From Spirometra erinaceieuropaei (Eukaryota > Platyhelminthes > Cestoda > Diphyllobothriidea > Diphyllobothriidae), in the NCBI GenBank assembly GCA_902702965.1, contig CACRXP010000001.1, positions 2,820,257 through 2,884,256 on the forward strand: a stretch of 64,000 nucleotides of DNA, given 5' to 3'. Of this stretch, positions 47,707-58,370 are shown piece after piece. Within the stretch, counting starts at the first letter, position 1. Each line of letters starts with the position of its first letter. A program made the translations under genes and the position numbers. The notes below the pieces were generated by a model that saw only the letters and a list, made by a program, of their open reading frames with translations, had not been told where the DNA came from and did not search any database.

Positions 47707-48702
47707 CAGTGAGTGACCTATCACATGAAATGTTGGCTGAAATTCTGAAATGCGTTTTCGATTAGGAAGGATTACTTGGTCACGGTTGTAATACTGATTA
47801 TCTTAAGGCATACTCTTATAACATTTCGGACTCGGCAGGATGTCGGCTTTTAAATGCACTTCTTTTCAATCTCCTGTAGAGAGCGTGCTCGGCAAAAAAT
47901 GACTACTTAAGTAGCATGCGTTTTTCCCATTGATTTTCGATGGTCTTGGAAATTCAAATATATTTTATAGAAACCATAAACAAAAATATGCTTTCTTTTA
48001 GTCAACCAATAGAGAATCACGTTTTCTTTATATTTTATACTTAAGAAAGGAGCATAATTAGGTTTTAAAAAAGTTTCTAATTAGGAGACTTTTTAAGACC
48101 GCGATATGTCTATTCACATAGCATCGTACCTGGTCGTTTACCACTGCTCCTCATGAGATGTACAACATGGTCCGCATCCATTGCAAAATTCTATGGACCC
48201 TGTATGATATCTCTTTAATTACACAGAAAAATATGGCATTTTCTTTACGCGGAACGCATGCTCCTTGTAGAGTGTAATCACTAAGCGCTAATGCAACGCA
48301 TGATCAGGCTCCAATTTTTTCGGCAATTATAAAACTTTTTTAAAACCTAATTATGCTCCTTTCTTAAGTATAAAATATAAAGAAAACGTGATTCTCTATT
48401 GATTGACTAAAATAAAGCTTATTTTTGTTTGCGGTTTCTATAAAATATATTTGAATTTCCAAGACCATCGAAAATCAATGGAAAAAATGCATGCTAATTA
48501 AGTAGTCATTTTTTTACCGAGCACGCTTTCTACAGGAGAGTGGAAAGAAGTGCATTTAAAAGCCGACATCCTGCCGAGTCCAAAATGTTATAAAAGTATG
48601 CCTTAAGATAATCAGTATCACAACCGTGACCAAGTAATCCTTCTTAATCGAAAGTGCATTTCAGAATTTCAGTCAACATTTCATGAGATAGGTCACGCAC
48701 TG
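47707..48702. mobile_element. Tc1-like hairpin MITE, copy J (complete, nested in copy I)
   Basis: 996 bases between TA at 47705-47706 and 48703-48704, ends CAGTGAGTGACCTATC and GATAGGTCACGCACTG. Very similar to copy E in the arms. The single-copy centre (for example CATGGTCCGCATCCATTGCA at about 48170) is the reverse complement of the centre of copy E, so the two lie in opposite orientations. Confidence 0.92.
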
Positions 48703-48974
48703 TACTGCTTCTTCAAGTAGAGTATGCGAGGAATGAGTGATTTGATGCCTAATGAATACCAAGGGGATAATTTTTTTCATGTTTTCCATACAATGTATTT
48801 GAATGTATGAGGGCATCAAAAATCAACGGGGAAAATTCTCGCTACTTAAGTGCCTATTTTTCACAGTGTAGTATTTTCAGACGGCCGAAAGAACGGCATT
48901 TTAAAGAGGGCGTCCTGGAGTGACTAGATAATCATAGGACTAAGCTGAACGATAATTAACGCCCAATCCTACTT

Positions 48975-49418
48975 AGGTAATCGGCTAGATCGCAGTTGGT
49001 AGCCATGAATGGAGAAGCGGACGGCGTCCATAACCCTAATCCTAACGTTAACCCTAACCCCAACCTCAATCTCAAACCTTAACTGTTAACCTTAATGACA
49101 ATACTAACCCTAACCGAAATCGTAAACGTAACCGTAGCCCTTAGACATAACCGTAACTGAAAAACCTAACCGTAATACTGAAACCTAATCTTAAGGTCAA
49201 ACCCCTACCGTAACCCGAAAACCTAATCCTAAAGGCATAACACTAACCCGAAAATCGGAAACCATTAACCGGTACCCTAATCCTAACCTCTGAAGTAAAA
49301 CGGAAGCCAAATAAGTCAGATGTGATTGTGGGACCCCACAAAATAGCCCCCGTAAACAAACCCCCCACCCGCTTGTAATACGGGACCTGGCTACCAACTA
49401 CGATCTAGCCAGGTACTC
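48975..49418. mobile_element. 428-bp TIR transposon carrying degenerate telomere-like repeats
   Basis: Terminal inverted repeats of 23 bases with one mismatch (48983-49005, GGCTAGATCGCAGTTGGTAG..; complement 49388-49410). Flanked by 8-base direct repeats AGGTAATC (48975-48982) and AGGTACTC (49411-49418), one mismatch. The interior is largely variants of CCCTAA/TTAGGG (for example GTTAACCCTAACCCC at about 49050 and AATACTAACCCTAACCG at about 49100). The 8-base duplication suggests hAT-like mobilisation; no transposase present. Inserted in the right arm of MITE copy I. Confidence 0.82.
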
Positions 49419-49479
49419 TTTTCGAATCGAAAACATTTCCGAACTTTGGTTAACAATTCATGAGATAGCACATCTGCTG

Positions 49480-51153
49480 TGCATAAAAAGGAAGAAACTT
49501 CACTTATCCTAACGGCTAGATTACTTGGTAATTATGGCCCTGTCTTTGGACTCTTTAGACTTCATATTGGTGTACTCGACTTAACGTAGGTTTCCTGTTT
49601 TCTACTACCTTTTATCTGACCAATTAACTGATTAGGCCGCATGCTCTGTACCATAAACTTGCCCTTCTAATGTCGATTTTCTGGAGAAACTCAAGTTGCT
49701 GTGTATCCGGCAGATATTATTTGTGTTATGAAACGGTAGAAATCAGGAGATAAGCAATCGTCGGATTTTGCGGCTACCAAAATGCTTCCCGTGAATGCTT
49801 GTCGTCAGTTTATTTCGAAGGCAAAACAGTTTGCACTATTACAAGCCTTGCGCAATAAACATCATTCCAGATTTCACCTAGTCGCCTAAGTTGCCGGTTG
49901 TCAGGTGTGTTAAGGCGTTATCCCGTGTCGAGGTCCGGGTGACCTCAGTTTGCTATCAGAGAAGTAAACGCCCTTTGCCGGATAATGATGAAACAGGTGC
50001 AAATGACGGGCCATAGTCGTGAGGCGACGGTTTGGACTTTTTACCTCACTTTTAACACTGGATTATCTTCAAACAAGCAGACATTTACAAGGGCTTAGAA
50101 CAAGTATTATCATTCCTAGGCGGAAAAATGTACGTTAGCTTTTGCCTTTAATGGAATGCGTTAAACTGAAAATAGTGTGTATAGCGGTAACTGTCAGTCA
50201 CGTTGTATTTGCCCTCTTCCGCTGGCTTTGGCTTACATCTCGAACAGAAAACGCGTCATGGGCATTGATTATTCTGCAAACTTTGACAAATCTTCTTTGT
50301 TTAAACTACTTGATTTTTGTTACTCACTCCTCAAATAAGGCGTGCTTAAGCGAGCGGGTTACTTCTGATAAATCAAGTCACTCAAACCTGTGGACCGGTC
50401 ATTGTTGTGTTTGCAAGACCCACCATACCCCATGAGCCCGTTACACGAATAAGCGCCTATTATAGTAGCCATCTCTGAATATTGTGATTACCGGTTCCTT
50501 TTTGTAGTTGTCCTTGGAATGACAGGACAATGCAGTAGGCGACGCAACGCACGAAATGTCCTGGCAGAACATCGAATCAGTAGTATAGCGCACAAGAGAT
50601 GCCGGCATTTTCGTCTACTGAATTAGTTCAAAGCGCAGGAGGCCCTTTGATGAAGTAGAAATCTTCTCAAATCTGCTCTATCAAAATAAAACGTAGCAGC
50701 TTTCAGCATAATCGGACGGCCCCTGATGTATAATTAATTATCTATGCTGTCGAGTACCACATGCTAAGGTAGCTTACCTTTGCGCATTTAACTGTAAAAA
50801 TGCATTAATATAAGCAAAATAAAGCTCTCGCGGAGTTTTTGCTTGGACCAGAAACTCGGGTGAGGTCGGGTGTGAGGAGTCCAATTGCTTTCAGGAAAAG
50901 AGGGATGAATTCAAATTTAGAAGTGCTAATTTTTGAAGTGGTAGCGTTTTTGCTGTAAAACGCAATAATTAACATATTTGACAGTACTTCGTTTTACCGT
51001 TATGAGGAGCGAAAGGAGTAAACAAGTGTATTAATATCACACTCGATAGACCGTCACTTTTTGTTGTCACGTCATGGAAGGAGGATATCAAATTAGCTTC
51101 TGTCGTCCGTCGACTTGGATCGTATGCGGAAGTCAACCGCCATGGCTGTGTAC
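49480..51153. other. Region between the MITE nest and the Penelope element
   Basis: Contains the hydrophobic open frame at 50142-50435 and otherwise nothing I recognise. Confidence 0.5.
50142..50435 (+). other. Open frame with two hydrophobic segments and a CxxC, possibly a transmembrane exon
   Basis: Encodes two hydrophobic stretches (IVCIAVTVSHVVFALFRW and ALIILQTLTNLLCLNYLIF) followed by NLWTGHCCVCKTHHTP. Two membrane helices followed by a Cys-rich start resembles the N-terminus of DHHC palmitoyltransferases, but the frame stops just where the zinc-binding segment should continue, and no donor site is obvious. Could equally be chance. Confidence 0.22.
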
Positions 51154-51162
51154 TAGTTACTA

Positions 51163-51434
51163 TCAAAAAAAGATGAGGCGTTCACCGGGAGAGGTGTATT
51201 TGAGGTCTGACGTTTCGGGTAGTCGTTTCTTCTACCCATCTTCAGAAACTGAGCAGTCGTGCACACAGCTTTCCTTTTATGGCGCACTTTGTTCAATGCC
51301 TGGCCCACCAATGCCGCCTGTGTGGCTGCATCCGACCCGCATGTCACCGTGACCTGAATCCCGCCCATCTTCGTCGGCCGCGGTGATAATTGGCGGCCCC
51401 GATTGTCCCGCACCGTGACTGTCCCCCGTCAAGA
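51163..51434 (-). repeat. Pseudo-LTR copy downstream of the Penelope ORF
   Basis: Reverse complement of 52568-52840, sharing at least 77 consecutive identical codons' worth of sequence in one frame (KMGGIQVTVTCGSDAATQAA and on). Contains a hammerhead-like motif on the minus strand, sense to the ORF. The end of the endonuclease frame runs into this repeat. Confidence 0.88.
51205..51255 (-). ncRNA. Hammerhead-ribozyme-like motif in pseudo-LTR
   Basis: The minus strand reads CTGAAGA (51245-51239), stem strand TGGGTA, loop, complementary strand TACCC, then GAAAC (51216-51212) and GTCAG. CTGANGA - stem II - GAAA is the conserved hammerhead core, and hammerheads in Penelope pseudo-LTRs are established. 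Stem III is very short and stem I pairing is not convincing by eye, so activity is unproven. Confidence 0.5.
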
Positions 51435-52611
51435 ATGTCCGTAAAACCAGATAGGGGGGAGGTAACTTGATGTGGCGGTTGACGGAACAGTCGGTAGACA
51501 TCCAGGCTTCTTGCACCTGCCTTGCCGTATGATCATCACCTCGGCCCACAATTTCAACGGCGTCAAAGTTGAAGACGTGTCCCATTTGGGCCGCATGGGC
51601 TGCTACCTCCGACTTTGGGTCCAACCTTCGCACGGCCAACTTATGCTCGTGCATTCGCGTTTGCAGCCGTCGGCCGGTTTCCCCAACGTAGTTACACATT
51701 CAGCAGCTGCACTGAAGTCGGTAGACAACAGCCGACATCTCCTGCTTAGGGATCGGGTCTTTTGGCCGCATCACTTGCCGGCGGATTGTTGAGTCGGGCC
51801 TGTGGGCAACGCCTATTCCGAGCGGCGCGAGGGATCTGGCTACGGCTTCGGAGACCCCTTTCATTTATGGAATGCTCCGCCACGATTTTGGCTGAATAGG
51901 TTCTTCATTCCGCTTCCTTGGTTGTTTTCGGCTCCGTTCAACGAATGTTCGCGGATAGCCGTTGACTCTGAAGAGTTCTTGGAGGAGCTTCACCTCGTCC
52001 AGTTTGGCGACTGGAGTGCTGCACTGAGTTTCCACCCGTCGGTATAGCGTGCGTACACAGCTTCGTTTGTGTTGCAGTGGGTGGTTGCTGTTGTAACTGA
52101 GCATTTGCAGCGTGTTCGTCGGTCTTCTGTAGACTGACGTCGCCAGTTTACCGTCTGGTTGGCGGCAGATGAGAACATCCAAAAATGAAAGTTTTCTCCC
52201 CACTTCTTCTTCCATCGTGAACTGTAGGTCGGGGATGATAGAGTTCAATAATTCTTCATAGGAGCAAATTTTATCCTGATCGATGATTACGAAGTTATCA
52301 TCAACGTAGCGCGCCCAAAACTTGGGTTTGTATTCCCCGAACAGTCGTTTCTCGAGTTTTTGCAGAACGGCCTCGGTAATGAGTCCGGAGATTGGTGAAC
52401 CCATCGGAGTGCCCTTAATTTGCTCATAGGTGATCCCCTCGAAGGTAAAAAATGTCTTGAGGCAGTGCCCCATGAGTTCTGTGAGATCCTGAGCTGTGGG
52501 CTGGCCATCGCCCTCGTCATAATTCCGACGAAGCAGGTCACTGAGCGTCTCGACTGCAAGGGACCTTCTTGACGGGGGACAGTCACGGTGCGGGACAATC
52601 GGGGCCGCCAA
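51277..52611 (-). pseudogene. Penelope RT + GIY-YIG endonuclease frame with two stop codons
   Basis: One continuous minus-strand frame interrupted only by TAA (51867-51865) and TGA (51702-51700). The first 14 residues come from the inverted pseudo-LTR, so the RT is truncated: palm motifs GTPMGSPISG (residues 67-76) and YVDDNF (102-107, catalytic Asps intact), then FLDVLICRQPDGKL and SVYRRPTNTLQ. After the first stop come MKGVSEAVARSLAPLG and MSAVVYRLQCSC; after the second, NYVGETGRRLQTRMHEHKLA, SEVAAHAAQMGHVFNFDAVE and ARQVQEAWMST, the GIY-YIG endonuclease with its Arg, His and Glu positions present. The fingers of the RT are missing. Confidence 0.9.
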
Positions 52612-52840
52612 TTATCACCGCGGCCGACGAAGATGGGCGGGATTCAGGTCACGGTGACATGCGGGTCGGATGCAGCCACACAGGCGGCATTGGTGGGCCA
52701 GGCATTGAACAAAGTGCGCCATAAAAGGAAAGCTGTGTGCACGACTGCTCAGTTTCTGAAGATGGGTAGAAGAAACGACTACCCGAAACGTCAGACCTCA
52801 AATACACCTCTCCCGGTAAACGCCTCCTCTTCTTTTGATA
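52568..52840 (+). repeat. Inverted pseudo-LTR copy at the truncated 5' side
   Basis: Inverted copy of 51163-51434, oriented opposite to the ORF. Holds a second hammerhead-like core on the + strand: CTGAAGA 52756-52762, stem TGGGTA/TACCC, GAAAC 52785-52789. It joins the RT frame directly at about 52568, which fits inverted joining during reverse transcription. About 28 extra bases follow before the target duplication. Confidence 0.88.
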
Positions 52841-52878
52841 TGCCATCCGGGAATCGCATTTTCACTATTAGTTACTAT

Positions 52879-53757
52879 GTTTAAATAGTTTATTGTACTA
52901 TTAAATCTCCCTTCCCCGATGTCTGTCATTGCAAACCTTAGTTAAATGACCCGCAATACGGTCGTTTTAAAAACTGTTGATTTTTGCTTTTTAAAAAAAG
53001 TACTTTTTCTGCTAAAAAACAAATAATAAGTAAACTAAACTAGGCCTTCTTCTGAAAATGAGTCGTTTAACGTAGTAAAAGCTTTTTTGATACCGTTTAG
53101 GCGGCCTGTGCATTACGGCAACTGTTGTGCAAAGTCCATGGCCTTTCATCAGGTGGGTGGCTGTGAGTACTAAAAAGGATGCAAAATTTTATTAATTCAT
53201 CCAGGCTTCGAAACGTGATTTTCTCATTGGTTTTTATTGGCCTTCTGTGTCACTTGGCATGTGTGTTCCACGAAGACATTTTGAGAGGTTATGAACGTTG
53301 TAAACTGTAAACTGCACACGATGTACGCATTACCAGTCAATGTCTGTCCAGTTAGGATGTACATTGTGCAGCGTTTAGAGGCCGCTCCATGTGCCTCATA
53401 TGATTGGCGCGGCGCTTAAATGGCATCACACTCTCATCTATGGCTCTCTGAAGAGAAGTACTACATAGAGACCACGTCCCCGTAACCGCCTCGAGAAGCA
53501 GGCCAAAGCGAATGAGAGTGTCGTGTGTGCGTGCGCCCACGCACCAGATAATCATGTTTTCTGTCTCATCTTCCTTAAAAAATCCCACGGGTTGGGCGAC
53601 AGGCGAGGCCGTAGGCGGCCCACGCTAACTCGGGTCGTTCTCCAGCTGAACAAACTCGCGAACCACGGCGAAATTTCGTAACCAACTAATATGTCTAGGC
53701 AACCATATTTATGAGTAGCACTGCTAAACTCCTTGCGGAGAGGGAGCAGAGAGCAAT
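52879..53757. other. Spacer between Penelope element and RTE remnant
   Basis: No motif recognised. May include the 5' UTR of the RTE-like element that follows. Confidence 0.45.
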
Positions 53758-54177
53758 GTGCCTCAAACAAATGATGGGAAACCACACCGTCCATCAGCTG
53801 ATCATGGAAAACTACAAAGCAACCGACTGGGAAGAAGTTCAACATTAGTCCCTCGAGGATTGACAGGCTACAACGTTGACATTGCAGCTCTCAGTAAGAT
53901 CCCATTCTCCGAACAGACTCAGCTGAAGGAATTTCGGTTTCGAGTGGTTGATTGTCCAAGAGATACTGTCGTGGGGATGCTTTTATTCTTCGTCTTGCTG
54001 ATACTATGTGCTTTGCCATACATTTTTGACGTTGAAATTTATGCTCCATTTCTAGCTCGATGCGTGCAAATTCTCTACGCCCTCTTGTAGTACCTTAACG
54101 TCTTTTTAATTTTTTATCACTCTCCAAAGTTTGCGATCGTCTGCAAAGGGCGCTATGTCCGATCATTTGCATAGATA

Positions 54178-54890
54178 ATGAATAATAGCGGCCCGGGAAC
54201 TGACATTCTTCCCAACAAAGTATTCTCTTTCAGGTATCTCGGCGTTACTTTGTCCTCAAATCTTTCTTTTTCTCTCCATATTGAGTCCCTATTTATTAAA
54301 GTTCGTAAACGTCTTTACTACATTCGTCGTTTACGTTCCTACCACACACCTCAACCCTTAGTCTGGCGATTCATTGATGCCTGCATTCTTCCTCTTATCC
54401 TATACTGCTCTCCTGTCGTTTTTCCTGCTTTGTTAAAAAAGGATCTTTTAATTTTGAAACGAATCCTCCGCATGCTCTCTTCTGCTGCTGGCGTTTCTTA
54501 TATTTTTTAGTTGACACAGTCTTACAACGACACTTCAATGCGGTCAAGCAATTTGCTGGTCGAATTCTAGATGACGTTGCCCATCCCCTACATTCCGATC
54601 TTATGTCTGCCAAGTCTTCCCGCCCGATGCGCCGCAACTTCCGTCTTATATCCTGTCGCACATCGGCTTATCAAGCTTCTGTATTGCCATTCCTAGCGCG
54701 CTATCTTACGTGCGAAGAGACATAAATACAGAAGCTAAGACTTGAACTATCCCCATAATAATCGTTTCTTTGTGTTAAACTTTGACTCTTGAATAATCTA
54801 TTAACTTATTTACTGCCCATAGTGAATGGAGCGAACTTTTTGCTAAAAATTTTGAACATATGATTTCAAAATAAAGCGCATTCCTCTCTC
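54178..54890 (+). pseudogene. LINE RT C-terminal fragment inserted in the RTE remnant
   Basis: Encodes FSFRYLGVTLSSNLSFSLHI, WRFIDACILPLILYCSPVV and LLILKRILRMLSSAAGVSY, then, after a frameshift near 54505, VDTVLQRHFNAVKQFAGRIL and RTSAYQASVLPFLARYL. This is the region after the RT domain of CR1/jockey- or RTE-type LINEs (YLGV...HI...; ..FVRPLLEY..). It ends with AAAATAAAGC and a CTCTCTCT tract at about 54870-54900. A 5'-truncated, same-strand insertion. Confidence 0.7.
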
Positions 54891-55627
54891 TCTTTCTCTT
54901 CTATGTTGACGGACGCCTATCGTAAACAGCAGCCAAAATCGACATCTACTAAACAGTCGGCAAAAAACTACAATACCTGTTGCCTGGAAAGACCATTGAA
55001 GATTCATGATTTACTGTTCGCTTATGACTGCCCGCCCAACACAACTAGGAAAGCGTACATGCAAAGAACCTTCTGCTTCTCTATTCTGGTTGCGTGAATT
55101 TCAGACTAACCGTCAATTGGGGTAAGACGGTGGCCCTGCACCAACGAACCCCCAACGCGGACGTCAATGGAACACAACTTACACCAGTGAACAAACTCGC
55201 ATACCTCGGAAGCAGAATTTCAAGGAACGTTAGGATCGCCGAAGAGGTGGCCTACTGGCTTTCCAAAGTCAGCTTGACATTTGGCCGGATACCGGACTCA
55301 GTTTTGGATAGCCGTTTGCTTTACCTCAACGCGATGGACCGAGTAGGCATCCTGGCAACGCCGCTGTATAAGTTAGAATCTCAGATATTGTACGAGAACA
55401 AGAAGAAGCAGCTCAATCACTTTTACCTATGTTGTCCCCAGAGCGTGCTGAAACTGAGGTGGCACGGCAGAATCCCAGGCGTAGAAGATCTCTAACAAAA
55501 CGGGATCCTCTGTATCCACACCGTGCTGGGGCAAATCCAACTGCGAGGAGCAGCCGCGTGAGGAATAACGTCAAAGGCATACCCAAATATATATTCTACG
55601 GCGACGTCGCCACGGGTGTTGGTTGAT

Positions 55628-56650
55628 AGACAGGACAGAAATGACGTTACTAGGACACTTTGAAAATATCCCTCATGCAGTTATATTAATAATAGATTTA
55701 TTGAGCACCCGTGCGAGTATTGTCAGTGTACATTTCAAAAAAATTTTCGACTAAATCTCGGAACGAATGAGGAAACATGTACAATGACCATTTCGTGTTT
55801 CTAATACTGACAACTGGTAGACTTAACGTTTGCCAACTGATCTTTTCAAAGTTACAAGGGGGTAGAGGGAGGTGAAGACGAACAAGCAGCTAAAAACTCA
55901 CTTGAATTAGTCACAGGAAAAGGTATAAAGTTAATGGGATGTTTGAGTTTTTAAGCAGATATACTGTTGTCACAGCTTGGGAGAGGCGCGAGCATTTCTC
56001 CTCAAGAGGCACCTTAAAACTTCCAAGCGCATTAGATGCGATTATGATATTTCTGGCTGGATGCCGGAACAACGGTCAGGATTGTGAGACAGAGCGACTT
56101 AATTTCGGTCCAGTGGAGTGAGTGGTCCTTGCAGAAATCCGATCTGCTTGAGACGATAAAGCTAGCATGTTTCTTTGACTAAGGTCTAGGTCCTGTATTG
56201 GAGAAAATTCCGAAAATAGATCATTTTGAAAGACTCTTAGATCAGGAAGCTTGCACGAGCTGAAACATAAAAGTCCCTTTGGAGGAGGAGGGCACCATCT
56301 GTCAAGTCGGACTCCCTTTACGCACGAAAAGTAAACCCTTAGAAAACTAATCAGCATGAATAAACGTTTGTGAATTTCTTATTACTGTTGAATCGTCGTT
56401 AGAGTAAAGAAAGGAGAGCGGACTACACAGAACTGTGCTTAAAGGTACGTCGCTCATGATCTGATGAGGCGTTCATGAGCTAAAATCTCCAGTGATTATT
56501 AAGCGTCCAGGGCATGCTCCGAAGCTGGTTTAAAGATTTTACGTGTTTCTGAATCTTTCCCAAATGATAGGCTTTGAGGAATTTAGATACAACCAAGAAT
56601 GGCCCTGTTTGCGGAGAGGTAAAAATAGATGCGAAGCACAAATTTTAAGG
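55628..56650. other. Unassigned insert inside the RTE remnant
   Basis: About 1 kb separating the RT part from the zinc-finger part of the RTE-like element. I recognise no motif or clean terminal repeats. It could be an unrecognised insertion or decayed element sequence. Confidence 0.4.
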
Positions 56651-56818
56651 GAACTAGGCTAACAGTTCAAACAGCCAACCATTTCCATCATCACCACAGT
56701 GTCCGGAGACATTCTGCGTCCTAATCGACCCTTCCAGACACGTCCACACCCAACGTACTAACGACGTGGCGCCCTCCCCGTCTCACAATCCACCTCCACC
56801 CTCATTGCCAAAACTACC

Positions 56819-57220
56819 ATGACGTCAACAGTCACCACGCCACATCCGATGAGAACACTTCCAACGCCTCGAACTCATAAATCCTTCGTCACCACCACTG
56901 TCACTCTCACCACCGTCTTCTGCACCCGTTGTATGGACCCAATTCCAACCTGTCCCCATAGTGATTGCACCTTCAAATCAGGGATGGGCTTTTTCGGTCA
57001 CTTGCGAATTCACCGCACTGGGACCGCTGAACGAGTTTCGGGAGCACAAGCACACACCCGTCGCACCAACCCCAGCTGTACACACTGTCCGAGGATATTC
57101 AGCCAGGGCATGGACCCACTCAATCATGCGCGTCTCCATGAAAATAGGCTGCGAAACACCATAGTCCGAGCCCCAACACCACACCTCTCCTCCCGTAGCG
57201 CATACATTCCCCGCCATTGA
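56819..57220 (+). pseudogene. C2H2 zinc-finger segment of the RTE-like element
   Basis: Open frame of 133 residues. Thr/Pro-rich start (TPHPMRTLPTPRTH), then finger 1 at residues 45-65 (CPHSDCTFKSG..FGHLRIH) and finger 2 at 87-107 (CTHCPRIFSQG..NHARLH). Finger 2 has a complete C-x2-C-x12-H-x3-H. In finger 1 the second zinc Cys (residue 48) is Ser, so the canonical spacing is broken. Upstream sequence from about 56650 encodes Thr/Pro-rich protein in shifted frames. Nucleic-acid binding is inferred. Confidence 0.7.
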
Positions 57221-57730
57221 TAGCATGTTCAGTGGCGTACCCTGAGGCATAAACTGCTCACGGGGTCTCTTGAGGCAGACGTAGATAAATCATGAGTGTG
57301 AAAACTCTGCAAAATTATCCTTTATTTAAGAGAATTATTAATCGATTTTTGCATTCAGAAAAGCTCCCACAAATTTTGAGTGCTGAATCCACCGATCGAC
57401 TCTACCGTAGCGATGGCGTTTGTGGTCTCTGAACACTATGGCCGGTCTCACCAGCTGTTCCTCAACGCCTCTTCTTTGACTATCCCCAACTTCATGAAAG
57501 GAACTGACGTCCAATAATCTCCGATACCGTGCAACCCCCGCCCCTTTCTTGACGGTCGAAAATCTACCACCAGCAGTTTTTTCTCCTGAACCCCCCAAAC
57601 CATGAAAACCACCATCAACTATATTTTTATTCCTTTACCTCAGGAGTTTTTTTTCACTGCTGGTCGGATTTGTGTTTAATCGCTTCCCTTGACAATGCCT
57701 GTAAACTGGCATTAAATAAATTATTATTAG

Positions 57731-58370
57731 CTTAGCTCTGTCGGCCACTGTGCCCAATCCTATCGGCAGCTGATTGGCCAGCTCAAACACAGCTGGTGTA
57801 TGGTTGGCTCCCGAGCTTAAGCCCTCGGCACTTCATCGCACTCCTCAAATATAAACAATCTAACTGTAATTGAGGGCGCGAACGGCATGGAGCTACGAGC
57901 CGAGGCGAAATGAAGACTTGACCACGTACGGAACAGCAGGCCAATTTGGCAGCGTGATACAAGAGTAAAATTAAGCAGCCGACCAACGAGTATGGCAGCA
58001 CTGAGCACGTGTGATGGCTTTGCACACGCGTGCAGCCTAATCAATGGCCGGTCGAACATTCGAGACTTTTCAGTGAGGGGATTCTTGCGCATGGAACCGC
58101 GAATCCACGTCCGAACACCGTTTGCCGAAATGCTCTAGAACGTTCTTTACAACTAGCACAACATAGGTAGGAATGCTTCAGGTGTCTGTTGGAAAGTTGA
58201 AGAAATCGTGAGTTCGCAGGCTATGAGAATAAATTGGATGTTCCTAGAACACGCTTTTCCCCTCTTCCATCTAACTCTAGAGGTATAACAAGAATACGCT
58301 TTCGAACTGCCACAATGCGCTAAATGTTGTGGCTCGAGAGGCCGCCAGCTAACAGAATAACAGGGTTCTT
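57731..58370. other. Unassigned repeat-like sequence
   Basis: Directly follows the poly(A)-signal-like tail of the RTE remnant. GC-moderate, no protein motif. Probably further repeat debris. Confidence 0.4.

Larger units (their letters stand above)
47514..49479. mobile_element. Tc1-like hairpin MITE, copy I (outer, interrupted by two insertions)
   Basis: Pieces of one old copy lie at 47514-47704 (CCAGGATGTTGGCTTTTGAA, AAAATGACTATTCAAG), 48705-48974 (TGTATTTGAATGTATGAGGG, GCTACTTAAGTG) and 49419-49479 (ATCGAAAACATTTCCGAAC to GATAGCACATCTGCTG). They are separated by the younger MITE copy J and by the TIR transposon 48983-49410. Removing both inserts gives an element colinear with the family. 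Confidence 0.68.
51154..52878 (-). mobile_element. Penelope-like element, 5'-truncated, with inverted pseudo-LTRs
   Basis: The element spans 51164-52868 between direct copies of TAGTTACTAT (51154-51163, 52869-52878), a 10-base target duplication. It carries an RT-endonuclease frame on the minus strand and two near-identical ~272-base inverted repeats (51163-51434 and 52568-52840). Single-ORF RT plus GIY-YIG endonuclease, pseudo-LTRs that may be inverted, and frequent 5' truncation are known traits of Penelope-like retroelements. Two stop codons show it is no longer coding-competent. Confidence 0.9.
53758..57730 (+). pseudogene. RTE-like LINE remnant, fragmented
   Basis: Pieces in order on the + strand: apurinic-type endonuclease start (YNVDIAALSKIPFSEQTQLK, 53839-53934); RT palm (KIHDLLFAYDC, about 55000-55034); RT thumb and after (RLTVNWGKTVALHQRTPNA and NKLAYLGSRISRNVRIAEEV, 55097-55280; HFYLCCPQSVLKLRW, about 55424-55470); VKGIPKYIFYGDVATG at 55570-55617 in another frame; C2H2 fingers (56819-57220); and a 3' tail ending GGCATTAAATAAATTATTAT (about 57707-57726). 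Several kb of the element are deleted, and another LINE tail (54178-54890) is inserted. The FADD box reads FAYD (55017-55028). Clade name is from memory of tapeworm and fluke endonuclease-RT proteins. Confidence 0.78.

Noticed and set aside
52588..52884. Duplicate ~80-residue open frames in the two Penelope pseudo-LTRs
   Set aside because: They are the same non-coding repeat read twice; identity reflects the inverted repeat, not a duplicated gene.
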